64,000 bases of DNA. Source: Colletes latitarsis. Taxonomy: Eukaryota; Arthropoda; Insecta; Hymenoptera; Colletidae. Position numbers and translations under genes: made by a program. Where the stretch lies: positions 18,060,001 through 18,124,000 of the forward strand of contig NW_027488369.1 of NCBI RefSeq assembly GCF_051014445.1, in the 5' to 3' direction. The notes beneath the pieces are model-generated. The model searched no databases, was not told the DNA's origin, and saw nothing but the letters and a program-made list of their open reading frames with translations. This document shows, one piece after another, positions 62,763-64,000 of the stretch (positions within the stretch are counted from its first letter, which is position 1; each line of letters begins with the position of its first letter).

Positions 62763-64000
62763 AATATTAATCGCAACCAGGTTTAATTGACTGCTTCGGT
62801 GTGGAACCTCATCACTACGTGATCCAAACCAGATAAAGGCCAGGATCTGGCCAACAAGTATGCGAAAAACGCGAATGTATGAGCCAGATGGTTGCAAATA
62901 CCAGAACTAACCGAGACATAACTGGCGTTATCCTCTAAAATATTATTCGCAACCAGGTTTAATTGACTGTTTCAGTGTGGTACCGCATTACTATGTGATC
63001 CAAACCAGAAAAAGCCCAGGATCTGGCCAACAAGTATGCGAAAAACGCGAATATATGAGCCAGATGATTGCAGATACCAGAACTAACCCTGACATAACCA
63101 GCGTTATCCTCTAAAATACTCATCGGAACATGCTTTTAATGACTGTTTCAGTGTGGTACCACATTACTACGTGATCCAAACCAGAAAAAGCCCAGGATCG
63201 GGCCAACAAGAATGCGAGAAACGCGAATGTACGAGCCACATGAGGGAAAATCCCAGACCTAACCCAGACATAACCGGCGTTATCCGCTAAAATATTAATC
63301 GCAACCAGGTTTAATTGACTGTTTCGTTGTGGGCCCACATTACTAGGGGCTCCAATCCAGAAAGAACCCAGGATCTGGCCAACAAGTATGCGAAAAATGC
63401 GAAAGAACGATCCAGATGAGGGCAAATCCCAGACCTAACCGAGACATAACCGGCGTTAGCCTCTGAAATATTAATCGCAACCAGGTTCAATTGACTGTTT
63501 CGGTGTGGAACCACATTACTACGGGATCCAAACCAGAAAAAACCCAGGATCTGGCCAACAGCTATGAGAAAAACGCGAAAGTATGAGCCAGATGATTGCA
63601 AATACCAGAACTATCCCGGGCTAACCAGCGTTATCCTCTAAAATATTAATCGCAACAAGGTTTACTTGACTGTTTCGGTGTGGTACCACATTACTACGTG
63701 GTCCAAGCCAGAAAAAGGCCAGGATCTGGCCAACAAGAATGCGAAAAATGCGAAAGTACGCGCCAGATGAGGGCAAATACCAGACCTAACCGAGACATTA
63801 CCGGCATTATCCTCTAAAATATTAATCGCAACCAGATTTAATTGACTGTTTCGGTGTGGTACCGCATTACTACGTGATCCAAACCAGAAAAAGCCCAGCA
63901 TCTGGTCAACAAGTAGGCGAAAAACGCGAAAGTATGTGCCAGATGAGGGCTAATCCCAGACCTAACCGAGACATAACCGGCGTTATCCTCTAAAATATTA
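61184..64000. repeat. 11-monomer repeat, offset about 1,936 bp
   Basis: The series of about 61,184-62,064 recurs at about 63,116-64,000 (for example CTGGTCAACAAGTAGGCG at about 61,967 and 63,903). In the later copy the leading monomer has CTCATCGGAACATG and a private 2-bp loss giving CCCGGGCTAACC near 63,617. The repeat runs off the window, so its full extent is unknown. Confidence 0.8.
63832..64000. repeat. Partial family B monomer at right window edge
   Basis: The last unit begins at CCAGATTTAATTG and is cut after 169 bp in the AT-rich tail. The cut is the window boundary. The array continues beyond it. Confidence 0.9.

Larger units (their letters stand above)
1..64000. repeat. 176-bp satellite array, whole window
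   Basis: Recognisable copies of one monomer of about 176 bp follow each other head-to-tail across all 64 kb. Taking CCAGGTTTAATTG as monomer start, the first complete unit begins at 102 and the last, cut by the window edge, at 63,832. That distance equals 362 monomers of 176 bp plus 18 bp, so unit length barely drifts (175-177 bp). Every block I compared has the same orientation, and I saw no spacer or insertion. Best conserved across the window are TTAATTGACTGTTTC, CATTACTACGTGATCC and GTTATCCTCTAAAATATT. Arrays like this are typical of eukaryotic centromeric or pericentromeric heterochromatin. That location is an inference, and I do not recognise the species or a named satellite family. Confidence 0.97.
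6845..64000. repeat. Family B satellite domain
   Basis: About 323 monomers follow the hybrid unit. Diagnostic motifs are TTCGGTGTGG (or TTCGTTGTGG), GGATCTGGCCAAC, GTACGAGCCAGATGAG and CATAACCGGCG. My hand consensus is about 45% GC with ten CpG per monomer, against about four in family A. Many subtypes coexist and are shuffled as multi-monomer cassettes, giving HORs from 2 to 24 monomers. Units of 175 bp recur where CCAGGTTTAA has lost one G (for example near 23,708, 26,700, 33,917, 42,540 and 54,857), and they explain HOR lengths one base short of a multiple of 176. No coding region is supported. Confidence 0.95.

Noticed and set aside
1..64000. CENP-B box (TTCG....A..CGGG pattern)
   Set aside because: I checked the TTCGGTGTGG, TTCGCAACC and TACGGGATCC contexts and the CCCGAGACATAACC complement. 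Each misses at least one essential position, so no intact box is claimed.
1..64000. CRISPR array
   Set aside because: There are no unique spacers. The whole 176-bp unit is repeated, far longer than a CRISPR repeat.
1..64000. Prokaryotic or viral origin
   Set aside because: A gene-free 64-kb array of nucleosome-sized units with higher-order structure has no counterpart I know of in bacteria, archaea or viruses. I saw no viral or phage gene.

Overview
The window is satellite DNA from end to end. It holds about 362 complete tandem monomers of about 176 bp plus one partial monomer at each edge, all head-to-tail in the same orientation. I found no gene, RNA gene, transposable element or non-satellite spacer. 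This kind of array points to a eukaryotic nuclear genome, most likely a centromeric or pericentromeric block: the monomer is nucleosome-sized, and monomers are grouped into higher-order repeats (HORs). The sequence does not let me name the species or a published satellite family. Short open frames exist on both strands, but they are by-products of the repeat.

Monomer phase is set here so that each unit begins at the motif CCAGGTTTAATTG and ends just before the next one. Two families are present. Family A (1 to about 6,833) is AT-richer, with about 4 CpG per monomer, and is recognised by TTCAGTGTGG, GGATCCGTTCAAC and CTAACATGCG. Family B (about 6,845 to 64,000) has about 10 CpG per monomer and is recognised by TTCGGTGTGG, GGATCTGGCCAAC and CATAACCGGCG. 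The switch occurs inside one full-length hybrid monomer (6,802-6,977). Close relatives of both its halves survive elsewhere in the window.

Layout: (1) 1-6,833, family A with local 3-, 5-, 7- and 8-monomer repeats. (2) 6,845-24,540, family B with short, irregular, partly dispersed duplications (2-, 3-, 9-, 12-, 13-, 17- and 20-monomer offsets). (3) 24,540-28,870, a 7-monomer tandem duplication and returning cassettes. (4) 28,870-43,250, a complex HOR whose block X appears four times (29,735; 32,552; 36,951; 41,174) and which settles into a 24-monomer, 4,223-bp period. (5) 42,666-57,620, a large tandem duplication whose first copy is 6,511 bp and whose second has grown by a net 11 monomers. (6) 56,941-64,000, a perfect-looking 5-monomer duplication followed by 17- and 11-monomer repeats.

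HOR size and copy similarity rise from left to right. I read the right two thirds as the recently homogenised part of the array and the left as older or more marginal. The most informative signals are the in-register A/B crossover, the CpG contrast between families, the conflicting relationships among the four X blocks, and the step-by-step history readable from the 42.7-57.6 kb duplication. No protein-based system is present.
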